Shown in pieces: positions 42,801-55,080 of a stretch of DNA of 64,000 nucleotides (position 1 is the first letter of the stretch; each line of letters begins with the position of its first letter). A program made the translations under genes and the position numbers. Origin of the DNA: Tomocerus qinae. Taxonomy: Eukaryota; Arthropoda; Collembola; Entomobryomorpha; Tomoceridae. The DNA lies in assembly GCA_020055645.1 (NCBI GenBank), contig CM034546.1, positions 31,434,001 through 31,498,000 on the forward strand, given 5' to 3'. The notes under the pieces were generated by a model. That model searched no databases. It had not been told where the DNA came from and saw nothing but the letters and a program-made list of their open reading frames with translations.

Positions 42801-45750
42801 ATAACAATGTCTGCTTACACTACAATATAATTTTCTAACTGATAACATAGTTAGGTAAACGGTTTAGTGGAAGCGTAATAAAAAGCGAAAATATACTCGC
42901 TAAAAGTTGGTGAAAACTTTGTGTTTAGATTTTAACACGCAACATATGTGTAACTTAGCATTTCTATATGCTGTACAATAATGACGAATTAAGTTTTTCG
43001 GGGCAATTTTTACAATAAAGTTTAAAATTTTGGACGGAAAAATCGTATTTTTTAATATTGGATGTTATATATGATGGCAGTATTATATGAGATCTTCTGT
43101 AATAATAAGCTGAGACCATGGTTCCCTAAGGCATACCCGAGTTAGTATGTGTCTTTCTTCCAGCTTCGTATAACAATGTCTGCTTACACTACAATATAAT
43201 TTTCTAACTGATAACATAGTTAGGTAAACGGTTTAGTGGAAGCGTAATAAAAAGCGAAAATATACTCGCTAAAAGTTGGTGAAAACTTTGTGTTTAGATT
43301 TTAACACGCAACATATGTGTAACTTAGCATTTCTATATGCTGTACAATAATGACGAATTAAGTTTTTCGGGGCAATTTTTACAATAAAGTTTAAAATTTT
43401 GGACGGAAAAATCGTATTTTTTAATATTGGATGTTATATATGATGGCAGTATTATATGAGATCTTCTGTAATAATAAGCTGAGACCATGGTTCCCTAAGG
43501 CATACCCGAGTTAGTATGTGTCTTTCTTCCAGCTTCGTATAACAATGTCTGCTTACACTACAATATAATTTTCTAACTGATAACATAGTTAGGTAAACGG
43601 TTTAGTGGAAGCGTAATAAAAAGCGAAAATATACGCGCTAAAAGTTGGTGAAAACTTTGTGTTTAGATTTTAACACGCAACATATGTGTAACTTAGCATT
43701 TCTATATGCTGTACAATAATGACGAATTAAGTTTTTCGGGGCAATTTTTACAATAAAGTTTAAAATTTTGGACGGAAAAATCGTATTTTTTAATATTGGA
43801 TGTTATATATGATGGCAGTATTATATGAGATCTTCTGTAATAATAAGCTGAGACCATGGTTCCCTAAGGCATACCCGAGTTAGTATGTGTCTTTCTTCCA
43901 GCTTCGTATAACAATGTCTGCTTACACTACAATATAATTTTCTAACTGATAACATAGTTAGGTAAACGGTTTAGTGGAAGCGTAATAAAAAGCGAAAATA
44001 TACTCGCTAAAAGTTGGTGAAAACTTTGTGTTTAGATTTTAACACGCAACATATGTGTAACTTAGCATTTCTATATGCTGTACAATAATGACGAATTAAG
44101 TTTTTCGGGGCAATTTTTACAATAAAGTTTAAAATTTTGGACGGAAAAATCGTATTTTTTAATATTGGATGTTATATATGATGGCAGTATTATATGAGAT
44201 CTTCTGTAATAATAAGCTGAGACCATGGTTCCCTAAGGCATACCCGAGTTAGTATGTGTCTTTCTTCCAGCTTCGTATAACAATGTCTGCTTACACTACA
44301 ATATAATTTTCTAACTGATAACATAGTTAGGTAAACGGTTTAGTGGAAGCGTAATAAAAAGCGAAAATATACGCGCTAAAAGTTGGTGAAAACATTGTGT
44401 TTAGATTTTAACACGCAACATATGTGTAACTTAGCATTTCTATATGCTGTACAATAATGACGAATTAAGTTTTTCGGGGCAATTTTTACAATAAAGTTAA
44501 AAATTTTGGACGGAAAAATCGTATTTTTTAATATTGGATGTTATATATGATGGCAGTATTATATGAGATCTTCTGTAATAATAAGCTGAGACCATGGTTC
44601 CCTAAGGCATACCCGAGTTAGTATGTGTCTTTCTTCCAGCTTCGTATAACAATGTCTGCTTACACTACAATATAATTTTCTAACTGATAACATAGTTAGG
44701 TAAACGGTTTAGTGGAAGCGTAATAAAAAGCGAAAATATACTCGCTAAAAGTTGGTGTAAACTTTGTGTTTAGATTTTAACACGCAACATATGTGTAACT
44801 TAGCATTTCTATATGCTGTACAATAATGACGAATTAAGTTTTTCGGGGCAATTTTTACAATAAAGTTTAAAATTTTGGACGGAAAAATCGTATTTTTTAA
44901 TATTGGATGTTATATATGATGGCAGTATTATATGAGATCTTCTGTAATAATAAGCTGAGACCATGGTTCCCTAAGGCATACCCGAGTTAGTATGTGTCTT
45001 TCTTCCAGCTTCGTATAACAATGTCTGCTTACACTACAATATAATTTTCTAACTGATAACATAGTTAGGTAAACGGTTTAGTGGAAGCGTAATAAAAAGC
45101 GAAAATATACTCGCTAAAAGTTGGTGAAAACTTTGTGTTTAGATTTTAGCACGCAACATATGTGTAACTTAGCATTTCTATATGCTGTACAATAATGACG
45201 AATTAAGTTTTTCGGGGCAATTTTTACGATAAAGTTTAAAATTTTGGACGGAAAAATCGTATTTTTAATATTGGATGTTATATATGATGGCAGTATTATA
45301 TGAGATCTTCTGTAATAATAAGCTGAGACCATGGTTCCCTAAGGCATACCCGAGTTAAGTATGTGTCTTCTTCCAGCTTCTTGTATAACAATGTCTGCTT
45401 ACACTACAATATAATTTTCTAACTGATAACATAGTTAGGTAAACGGTTTAGTGGAAGCGTAATAAAAAGCGAAAATATACTCGCTAAAAGTTGGTGAAAA
45501 CTTTGTGTTTAGATTTTAACACGCAACATATGTGTAACTTAGCATTTCTATATGCTGTACAATAATGACGAATTAAGTTTTTCGGGGCAAATTTTACAAT
45601 AAAGTTTAAAATTTTGGACGGAAAAATCGTATTTTTTAATATTGGATGTTATATATGATGGCAGTATTATATGAGATCTTCTGTAATAATAAGCTGAGAC
45701 CATGGTTCCCTAAGGCATACCCGAGTTAGTATGTGTCTTTCTTCCAGCTT
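27885..45750. repeat. Satellite array, 369-bp unit, about 48 copies
   Basis: The start of the unit ('gtttagtggaagcgtaataa') occurs at 28091, 28460, 28829, 29198, 29567 and so on to 45446, a strict 369-bp period with rare 1-8 base indels. That gives 47 full units plus a last unit cut off at about 45750 after 'ttcttccagcttc'. A degenerate short unit (27885-28090) precedes them. Units between about 31 and 45 kb are almost identical; those at the left edge carry more substitutions. The unit is AT-rich with a GC-richer island ('ccatggttccctaaggcata') and a dyad (CTAACT-8-AGTTAG). It has no coding potential. 369 bp is close to twice a nucleosome repeat. Function unknown. Confidence 0.97.
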
Positions 45751-45859
45751 CCAGACGGCCATTCTCTGAAAGTGTCAATGTTAATAGCACAAACCTAATA
45801 AATTTCGAAGTAAATTATTATTTCATGAAAAAAGAAATTTATTTATTATTTGCTGTTTC

Positions 45860-45932
45860 GACGTTTATTTAAGTCATCTGTGAATTGGTTCCATGTTCTT
45901 TTTGTAACTGCAACTTGTGTCAAGAAATAAAC
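45860..45932. repeat. Right flanking direct repeat of the satellite array
   Basis: Counterpart of 27808-27879, with about ten mismatches. Confidence 0.85.
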
Positions 45933-46014
45933 AAAAATCAAAACGTAGCAGTCACCCACTGAAAGCAGAACACAGTAAAATGTATATAAAATCCCCATTA
46001 TATGTACATTTATT

Positions 46015-48574
46015 TTAAAACTGATCTTTAATAAACATACTTTTATCCCATAACCGCATAGAAATCATTTTTGCTGATTGTAAATTTCCACTAAAGATAC
46101 ACGATGTGATCAAAGACGTCCCCACCAAAGGAATAGTTACTATCGGTTCAATTATAAAATCCCATACAATTGGACTTATTTCCTGCAGAAAATTAACAAA
46201 ACGGTCTGTTGAATGCTAGTATGAATTTATTGCTAAGAACAACTAATAATATTAATTTCAAATTGAGTTTTCTAAATACCCAACGCTTGTCGATTTCAAT
46301 TTTAATAGAGCTTCCAATTCTTTCGACGACAATGCCCAAGAAATTGAAAAATGTCCAAAGGAAAATGGCATACGACATACCGTGCCATACGAAAATATAA
46401 GCGAATATTACAAATGCAGCAAACATTTTTCTTACTTCATTATTAATTTTTCTTTTTGTGTCCAAGAATTTCACAGTCGGAATGTAAATGTATCTATATA
46501 AATTGATTATAAATTATTGCATTGTAAAATATTGTACATAAAAAATGGACAAGGTAGGTATAGATTTTGTTCTTCAGTAACCGAATGAGAAAGTAATAAA
46601 GACCCCGGTCAATCCCTTTCCAAAGAACGGAATATCGGTGAATGCAACTAGTACAAGGTGGAAGTGGATACATTTCAATCCCGTCTACTTCCGCAATAAA
46701 GGAAGGAAAACCAAACTTGACTTGGCATTTAAGCGTATATATTTTGCCTGAATTAATAGCACATGACATTTTATAGCAGTTACAATTATTATATTATTAC
46801 TGTGTACAATGATTGTTTATAATAAATTTACCAACGTATACATATCAACCGCAAAATGCTTACAGTATATTTTAGATGTGTGATTAGCCATTTTAATACT
46901 ATGTAATAGAGCTGGTGCAACTTTTTTTATTGCATACTATATTCTTTGTAGGAGTTAACAACTAATATATGGCATTTATTCGGATCGTACCTTCGTAATT
47001 GAAAACAGATTACAATATGCAATATGCTTACCAATCCAGTAAATGCTTCCACACACGACCCAAAGATTGACCTTTTTCAAAGCTTGCTCTGAGAATGCCA
47101 GAGGTCGAACGTAAATGTAATGGAATATTGATTCCAACAATAGTGTAATACCCACCACGCGGAAAAACAATAACAATACAGACCGTTTTGATTTAACATT
47201 AACCAATTTGAAACTGGTTTTCGGTAGCAGTTGGTTTTGAACCTGCGCCACAAACAACGAAATTATTTTTTCATACTGGGCTTCTAAAGCCTTCTAATAT
47301 GCATTGTTTGATACCAAAATATAAAAAAATTGTTTTAATTTTTATTGACCATGTATCAAGAATTAAATTGTAAGATTGAATATTCAAAAGAGTGTAACGT
47401 ACGTGTTTTTCATAATGGTCGTACATGATTAAAGGTCCAAAGACAATCAGAGGAAAGTAGAAACAGTAAGAAATGCCACTCCATAAACTTCCAAGGGAGT
47501 TAACTTCGTTCTTAGGCCGGTTCCAAATTTCAAAAACTAAACTGACACATCTGCAGCAATTCCATGACAATACAATGATAAAGTGATGTTCTCCCTCTTC
47601 ATCCACGCCAATTAGAGACATTAACGTCTGAATATAAAATTAAAATAGAATAGATTACATACACATTTAATTAGTCAACATGCGAAATATTTAAAACAAC
47701 CACAGGACGAAACTTTTATTTACATTTAAATGAGGATTATGCAGGTACATGATTATTCCAATTGTATAAACCCAGATGAGTGATTTGCTCCTTATTTTCA
47801 TTAGAAACCAATAAGTCGTAGGTTGTAAAACTAGGCATCCCATCGGCAACCAACCGACAAGAGATCCCATGAAGAGAAATGACATCAATGGAGAAACAAG
47901 TTTCAAAAACTATAACATTGTTTAAAATATAGTTAAGGTTTGAATTCATGTCACACATTTATACAAATATTTACTCTAAAATTCAGAATGTATTTTTCTT
48001 ACGTACGAATCAGGAACATATTTTGATAGACAGAGAAAAGCAGCATACCAATATATCAGTTTATTTAAAACCAATGGATAAAACATTTCCCATTGATAAT
48101 CAGAATCATCTCTGCCACGATTCAAAAACTCGGTGAAATATCCAGAATTTATTTTTGGATTCATTTGAATTTTCAGAAGCTCTGCAAATCAAAATTTAAA
48201 ATCAAAAATACTATTAATAATTGATATATTTATCAAAAAACCAAAACTACTTGCGTTTTAAAGTTGGACATCACTTAATTTTCATTTATTTATTTGTTCG
48301 TTTAAATTTCGAAATAGTTTTGAAAATATATGGAATCAATTATAAAGTAAATACCTTCTGCAGCCCAAAAAATGTGCATAGCCGAGTAAATAACTCCTCC
48401 AACATACCCAAAGAGGCAAATCAATCTGATTAAAACAATTAAATTCACCAACAGTTTACTTTCGGGTAAGTAGGAATCCTCGGACCCTTTAGTTTTCGTT
48501 TTTGTGTGCCCATCCAAATCCATTTTAGCACTTTTAGATATATTCTTGTATTTATTTGCAGATAAACAATTCAT
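46015..48574 (-). CDS. HHAT: Hedgehog acyltransferase-like MBOAT protein
   Basis: Eight exons with consistent phases: 48574-48355, 48181-48003, 47909-47724, 47627-47403, 47275-47032, 46747-46582, 46493-46280 and 46215-46015, giving about 544 aa. The family enzyme palmitoylates the N-terminus of Hedgehog-type ligands in the ER membrane (Drosophila rasp, vertebrate HHAT). Support comes from 'GRDDSDYQWEMFYPLV' near the N-terminus, 'FYFPLIVFGPLIMYDHY', 'WKGIDRGLYYFLIR' joined by splicing to 'YIYIP' (the family's conserved Asp region), and 'VWHGMSYAIFLWTF' with the MBOAT catalytic His. Many hydrophobic helices fit a multipass enzyme. A 63-base last intron was chosen over reading on to a stop at 46193 because it restores a family-like C-terminus ('IFSGN'). 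An inner Met 17 residues into exon 1 is an alternative start. HHATL-type paralogues are a less likely identity, because the His is retained. Confidence 0.8.
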
Positions 48575-49838
48575 TGCAAAGGGACAGAGATTACTTACTA
48601 TTGAATGGTACTGTTATTCCTGCTTAATTAACTTAATACAACAACATTACTTTGCTTTTGTGTGTTTGGAATTAACCTTAGAAATGCTACAATATTTTTC
48701 CTCGTGTAAAAATTACCATATCATTTCGTAACATATTTATTGGATGTTGCTAAGTACGATTTCTTTGGTTTCGATTTGTAACAAAATTTACAATTACTAC
48801 ATTGAATTTAATACAGTCCAAATATTTTGTACTAGACAACTATGAAACTCCGCAGTTCAAACATGGGCAGGGCAATGGGCAATGTAAATTGGTAATGTGC
48901 AGGGCATGATAAAGGCAAAAGGCTACCTTTTTGCCTTTTTGGTTGCCTTTTTGCCTAGCAAAATTAACAAAAGGGTAGCCTTTTTGCCTTTTTGGTTTCC
49001 TTTTGGCCTAGCAAAATTAGCAAAAGGGTAACCTTTTTGCCTTTTTGGTTGCCTTTCTGCTTAGCAAAATTAGCAAAAGGTTAACCTTTTTACATTTTTG
49101 GTTATTTTAAAATAGATAAAATAAATTGCAATTTCTATGTTATACGGAATAAAAGTCATAGAAAATGGTAATATTATCGTGTCATGTGAAAACAAGGTTT
49201 GTAACAACCTCGTGTTTATTTATAAATCAGCTTCACATGTAACGAATGTCATAGGGAAAAGGCAAAAAGGTACAAAAATGTGTCTTTTCCTAGCGAAAAG
49301 GCAACCTTTTTCATGCCCTCGTAATGTGATACAAGATATTTTATAAAATCCTTGGGATTGGTCAAATAACCTAAAGTAAAGAAATTTCATTCTTAACAAG
49401 AAAATGAATAGATCAGTAGACACTAGGACTGTGTTAGAATTTCTGAGGTTAAAGGAAGAAACCTCAAATGTTGGTTCTTATCTGTCATTATACTATAAAG
49501 CTGAGCTCTTGTGGTTCAGTGGCTTACTTCCTCCTTAGGTAGTTTTGTAGGTGGAATCAATGCTTTCATAATTATATAACCAATAAATGCTAATTTTATA
49601 GATACTGCATAAGTATTCGGTATAAGTCTTCAGTCAGTACTAAACATTGTTCTAGTTTAGTTTGTAGCAGTATTAAAAGTTCATGTGTTCCCACGTTAAA
49701 TTTTATTAATGTAATTCGTAGCTACCCTTTAAGGGAATAGAAATGTCAATCTTTGCTGTATAGAATAGAGTAGTTATACATTCATTATCAACAGATTTAA
49801 AAAAAATATTTTTAAGGAAAATGGTTATTTACTTGAGA
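48575..49838. other. Spacer between HHAT-like gene and paralogue A
   Basis: Contains the HHAT-like 5' flank (shared with 54296-54720), the MITE at 48900-49320 and a block at 49350-49560 resembling 59230-59500. No genes. Confidence 0.6.
48900..49320. mobile_element. hAT-type MITE (421 bp) with internal 53-bp minisatellite
   Basis: Starts CAGGGCATGA and ends TCATGCCCTC. It is flanked by the perfect 8-base repeat GTAATGTG at 48892-48899 and 49321-49328. Inside, 'gcctttttgcctttttgg' based units repeat with a 53-bp period (about 3.5 copies, 48910-49095). No coding capacity. Confidence 0.92.
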
Positions 49839-52800
49839 CTATTTATCATCATTGTTAGTAGATATATATTGAACAGGTTCACCTCCATTGGGTGGCAGAT
49901 CTGTTGCAAAATTAATCTTTGTCATCGGTTTACCTACACCATCTGGCCGCTCTTCACGGAGTAACACACCACGAATTTGTCTCCATTTTGGTGTTAATGG
50001 TGAACCAATATAAGCTCCTTCCATACAAGCATCCAGATAGATACTCGCACCTCCGCTAACAAATGCTCCAAAAAGCTGTCTGAATACATCATTTGATGTG
50101 TCTGAGTCATCTGCATTAATCCTATTGACAATTTTTCATGAATGAATGAGTAAACGACAATTATTTTAATAAAAATTTCATTTAGATACATATCATTGTC
50201 TAAGAACAACTAAACAACGTGTATACTTATAAGCTTACCATGTACTCGTAATAAACGAAAAAATATCTTCATGGTAATTGGCGTGGAAAACCGGTACAAA
50301 GGCTGACGTTTGGCCAGGAACGATTCTTGTGCAAAAGGCATTGACAGTGTTGACTATTTTCCAGTGTAGATCTATTGCTAAGTTAAGGTCGTAATCTATT
50401 TCAGCGGCTTCTTTGATACGGTAAATGTTGTAAGGTTTTGCGTCCATGATGACTTTCACTTTAAACGGAAACAGGTATAGCTTTCTTTGCATATGTGTTA
50501 TTAACTAAATAAAACAAACAAATATATCACGGTGCTCATTATCAAAACTTTTATACACGTTCCCCAAATATGAAATAAGTACAAAATATTAAAACTAAAT
50601 GCGGCATACGTCAGTTATCTGTATCGGAGATGTATTTGAGTTGGACAATGCCTCCTCGACGCGACTAATTACACCCAAAATGCCGAGATTACGCACACGA
50701 CGAAAATCTAGGCGATTTCTATCATTTATCCCGTCTCGACAAATCTTCAAACTTTGTAAGAATTCATTATTTAGTCCCCACTTATCCTTTGGTCTTTTAG
50801 CGTTGTCTTTCCAGATATCCAGGAGTGTGGGCGTTTTCAAAGCTTCCAGTAAATAATATTCCATTATTCGATTGACGGCAGGTGCAAGCAAAGGAGATAC
50901 TTGAGGACATGCCTTGGTAAAAATCTCTTCCACCAAGTGCATAATTTCTAACCTCCAAATGCCTTCCAGTCTCTGAGCATAAGGAGGATCACCAGTAACA
51001 GAATCATCCACCAATCCATTAGGTTTTACTTCACCATGCCATTCAGTTCTAGCAGTCCCCATAACGTGGTTCAAGTATTCACATACCTTATCATTGCCAT
51101 TGTCACAACTGTCTGTATTAAATTAAAATGTTTTTAATAATTGACTGCATTATAACAATTCAAAACAAATAGACCTACCTGGAGGTTTTGGAATTTCTGG
51201 TGAACAGTCCGTAGCGTCGTATCGAATGTTTGCGAATTTAGTATCATTAGCGACAGGACCATGACTAGGGTAATTTGGATCATTAGGGAAATAGTAGCCA
51301 GGATATGGAAATAAACCATAGGTCGGGGGTAGATAACTACTCGTTGGAGAAATCGGATAGCCTGGGTAACCTGGTTTAGGTGGTTTTCCAGGTGATCCCA
51401 AATTGGTTAATAATTGTGGATCAATTAATCGAAAGTCGATCAATTGACTAATATTTAGATTTGTGCTGCCAGGTATTATATTTCCATAATCTTCATCTGG
51501 ACAATCGTACCATGTGTAGTCCGTAGTACTTAAATTCATAAATAACTTGGCGAAATCTGGATCGGAAAATGGCTCTTTTACTGTACACACATATCCAGTG
51601 TTATCAGTATCCACTGCCGTTGGTCTAGGGACGAATGTTACGTTTATTCGGAGTGGTGCAATGGAAAGACAGTATGCCTTAGGATTATAGGTTAGCGTAT
51701 GGTAAGGTGAACATGGATCAGTTACAGTTGGAACACATGGTGTACAGGATGTAGCGGGTGATGTGATTACACATGGTGGTATTGGTCCGCTTTGAAGTTT
51801 CCCAGTTGGTACAACCATGAAAGCGAAAGAAGCTCCTGTAAACCGAAAAACTCCGCGCCTATAATTAATATATGCAAACTTAGATTCATAGTATATATCC
51901 TTCGAAGGCATACGGTAGTCGTCTGAGTTTCCAAATAAGGTTACCGCATAAATCTGAAAAAGAATGGTAATAATATGTTAGAATAGAATATGCTTATAAA
52001 TAAATTGCGTATGTATTTTACTAGGTCTTCAGTACTTCTATTGAATTTCAAAAGATATTTTCACGTAACATTTAGTTTGATTTCGAAGTATTTTAAAATA
52101 ATCCTAGTGCGTAGTTCATTGCAAACATTTATTTTTCCCTTTTTCATGGCAGTTTCAAACTATTAGAATTATGTATTATTTGATTTTTTTGTATTTAGGT
52201 TGGTCTTACTGTTACATCTAAAAACTTTTATTACCACTAACCCTACGACAAATAAATACATATACACAGGTATTATGTAGGTAAATTTATTGCTTTATCA
52301 CGACTATAATAATATAGTAATAGTTAATTTAAGTTCAAAACAAATTAAAAAATTGGTGATGGAAATAAACCGAGTAATGTGAAGGTCTTTTAGTCGATGT
52401 GGAGTGACGATAATAGGCTTGTTTTTTGTAATATTTAAAATACAATAAAAATAATGGAAGAATTATTCAATTTAAAATGGCATAAACTATTAAAACTCGT
52501 CTACCTTCTCTCCAGTAACCACAGTATCCTTATCCATTACTTGCGTTTTTGGATCCTTGGGTCTTATGTTGAATGTCTTACACTCATGTTCAAAAACTTG
52601 AATTTCCGTCGGGTCAACAATAAAAATTCTTTTACGATAATTGTAATTAGAGTATTCGACTACGGGTTCCAATTTTGTGTGTACAAAGGCTCTGTGGAAT
52701 ATAACAATGGGGCACAGATGTTATTACAATGACCAAATTAACATACCTACATATTTAAAATTTAAATCAATCTCCTTCTTATATTCCATCCAAAATAATA

Positions 52801-53079
52801 AGTATTAATAATAGTGAATGGTATTATTCAGAATGTAACTTACGGCCCATTAATACAAAGTATTCCTTGTAGTCCTCTTAAATCAACCCATTCAGCATTA
52901 CGTGTATCCAATATGGGTGCATCAGTCTCATCCCTATTTAACCTGACTGTGACATATAACTCATAATAGTCAACGAAATTGCACACTGATTTACTAAAGC
53001 TGTAACTTAGAGTTCTTTTAAAGATATTCGCAAGTACTAGTGGTATAAAAAGTCGAACATATACTATATTGCTCCACAT
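49839..53079 (-). CDS. Unrecognised large secreted-type protein, paralogue A (749 aa)
   Basis: Six exons in consistent phase: 53079-52844, 52691-52505, 51953-51179, 51112-50610, 50504-50239 and 50121-49839. The ATG at 53079 opens a hydrophobic leader ('VYVRLFIPLVLANIF'), a plausible signal peptide. A Cys-rich part follows ('CTPCVPTVTDPC'), with N-glycosylation sequons, then a Pro/Gly/Tyr-rich linker ('GKPPKPGYPGYP') near residue 340. Next comes a globular region beginning 'CDNGNDKVCEYLNHVMG' and a C-terminal region with 'GASIYLDACMEGAYIG'. There is no transmembrane segment after the leader and no motif I can tie to an enzyme or structural family. A tandem paralogue with the same exon lengths lies at 59834-62544. 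The conserved exons and reading frame argue for a real, functional extracellular protein. Possible roles (cuticle, seminal, defence) are guesses. Confidence 0.75.
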
Positions 53080-54295
53080 ATCTACGGAGTTACTTATTTA
53101 TAATATGAGTCAATGTACTTGCTCTTCACACTAATAAGGAAGTAAGAAATCATAAACACAGCATTACAAAAGTATCTAATTAAATAACTCCTTTTAAAAA
53201 AGCGTATGTTAACTATAAAACATTTGCCCATTGAGCACGTTTTGTAAATAGAAATCAATCTAGGTATTTAGAATGTCTGAGAATGGGTGCAAGAACGTAT
53301 TTAGGTGCTAGAGCTAGACCCCATAAATATTTTGAAACGCACTAGATATTGTAGATATTAACAGGTTTTTATCAACAAGAGATATTAAATTCCAAATTGG
53401 GGAAATATAATCTCATTTTCATATGACATCAATTTCATGTATCTCATTTTCGACCATTTTCTAATCCGATCGAACGCTTTTGAATCTGTTCGAGTATTTC
53501 CGAATCTTTTTTCCGATCTGAGATTATTTTATGCATGGTTACAGAAATGTTTCACTGCACTACTGAAATGAACTTTTTCTTTTTAAATAACCTAAAATTA
53601 AATCTGCCGAACTACACATAAGTGGGTGATGACAGATAAATCAAGTATTGAGATTGAGAAGGGGTATTGCTCCACCCTAAATCTACAGATAAAGATTATT
53701 TTGTGAAAGAAGATTAAAAATATCTTCTTTTTACCAATATATTGTCCTAATTTGTTTGATTTATGCAATACACATTTTTAGAATTTAGCATGCCCTAGTT
53801 GCAATTTCAAGATACGCCCTTTAATCTGTGTATTTATTATTTAGTATACGTTTATAACAATCAAATAGTAATAAAATTAGAATTTGTAGTAATACAGCTA
53901 TCGTCAATTACTCCTGGATTTTACTACAATCGAACTGAAACGTGGGTATGCCTGAATGCATTTTCTTCCTCATTGTTTTACGGTTAAAACTTTGCTACGT
54001 ACACATCCGGACTCGGTCAACAACATTTTCAACTTTGTATATTTGGCTCACATTATTTGGAATTCTATTGAACGTTGAATACATCTTCAGTGACTGCTAG
54101 TACTTACAGTAAATAAGTAACTGCAGAATACTGATCAAGAGCGTATCCAGAACACAAGTTAGGGGGTGATTGAACATGTAACAAGAATTTTCTTATGTAT
54201 AAAAAAACTTTTTATCAATTTTGAGAAAATTTCTAGTTTTTTGGGAGGTTAAGGGGGTGCTTTATCACCCTAGCATCCCCTAATTACCTCATTGA
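53080..54295. other. Spacer between tandem duplicates
   Basis: No genes seen; AT-rich with short fragments only. The duplication junction should lie at its right end. Confidence 0.5.
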
Positions 54296-54727
54296 TGCCC
54301 AAAAAGGCAAATTAATCTGATGAAAACAACTAAATTCGCTAAAAGATTAATTTCAGGTAAGTAAGATTTATTTAAATCGTCATTTCTTATTTTTGTACGC
54401 CTATACTTTATTTTAAAACTTCTAGGTCTATATTTGTATTTATTTGCAGTTGATTAAGTGAATAGTGGTCATGCAAAACAGAGCGACAGAAATTAATGAT
54501 GAATTGTTTACTGTTTTTCCTCTTTAGTTTTTATACACTTAATACAATGTCACTATTTTATGTGTTTGTAATGTATTTAACCTTAGAAATAATACTACAA
54601 TTTCCACCTCATATTGTCTAGCCGTTTCATAAGACAGATTTAGATTATCCTTTGATAACATTTTTTGGTGTACATGTTCCGATTTTGTAACTTGATTTAA
54701 ATATTGCAACATTACCGTTCAGAAACT
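54296..54727 (-). pseudogene. Duplicated 5' fragment of the HHAT-like gene
   Basis: Resembles 48410-48830 (exon 1 and upstream flank of the acyltransferase) in the same orientation: 'caaattaatctgatgaaaac' against 'caaatcaatctgattaaaac', then 'ttgtatttatttgcag' and 'aaccttagaaat' in the same order. No intact start or frame is retained and no other exons follow. It is cut on its right by the LINE. Confidence 0.75.
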
Positions 54728-54742
54728 AACATGATCCAGATT
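54728..54742. repeat. LINE target site duplication, left
   Basis: aacatgatccagatt, identical to 59145-59159. Confidence 0.9.
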
Positions 54743-55080
54743 GATTGATTGATTGATTGATTAGATTTTATTTAAATGCACTTGTCGAGCATAAGCCCAT
54801 AGAGCATGACAAAGGTTTACATAGTATAAGTTTTACAATTAGTAATAAGTAATATAATTATCTACAAGTCGAATAACTGACAACTTCTTAAAATAAGAAT
54901 ATGCCTAAACACACACCTATTTTGCTACTAACGTGAAGACAGGAGCTTTTGCCCCTTCCCTTGTCTCACGTCTCGTCAGGTCAATCCCCGCAGGGAATGA
55001 AAAATTACACTCTGCACCTGTAGTTACCGTATATTACTAGCAATCATTTGTTATAATAGTTTACTAAGTATTGCTATTTT

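Noticed and set aside
45114-45332. Open frame inside a satellite unit
   Set aside because: It exists only because of private base changes in one unit; other units carry stops at the same places.
46193-46280. Reading the HHAT-like exon straight to a stop at 46193
   Set aside because: It gives an atypical C-terminus; a 63-base GT-AG intron (46279-46216) restores phase and a family-like ending.
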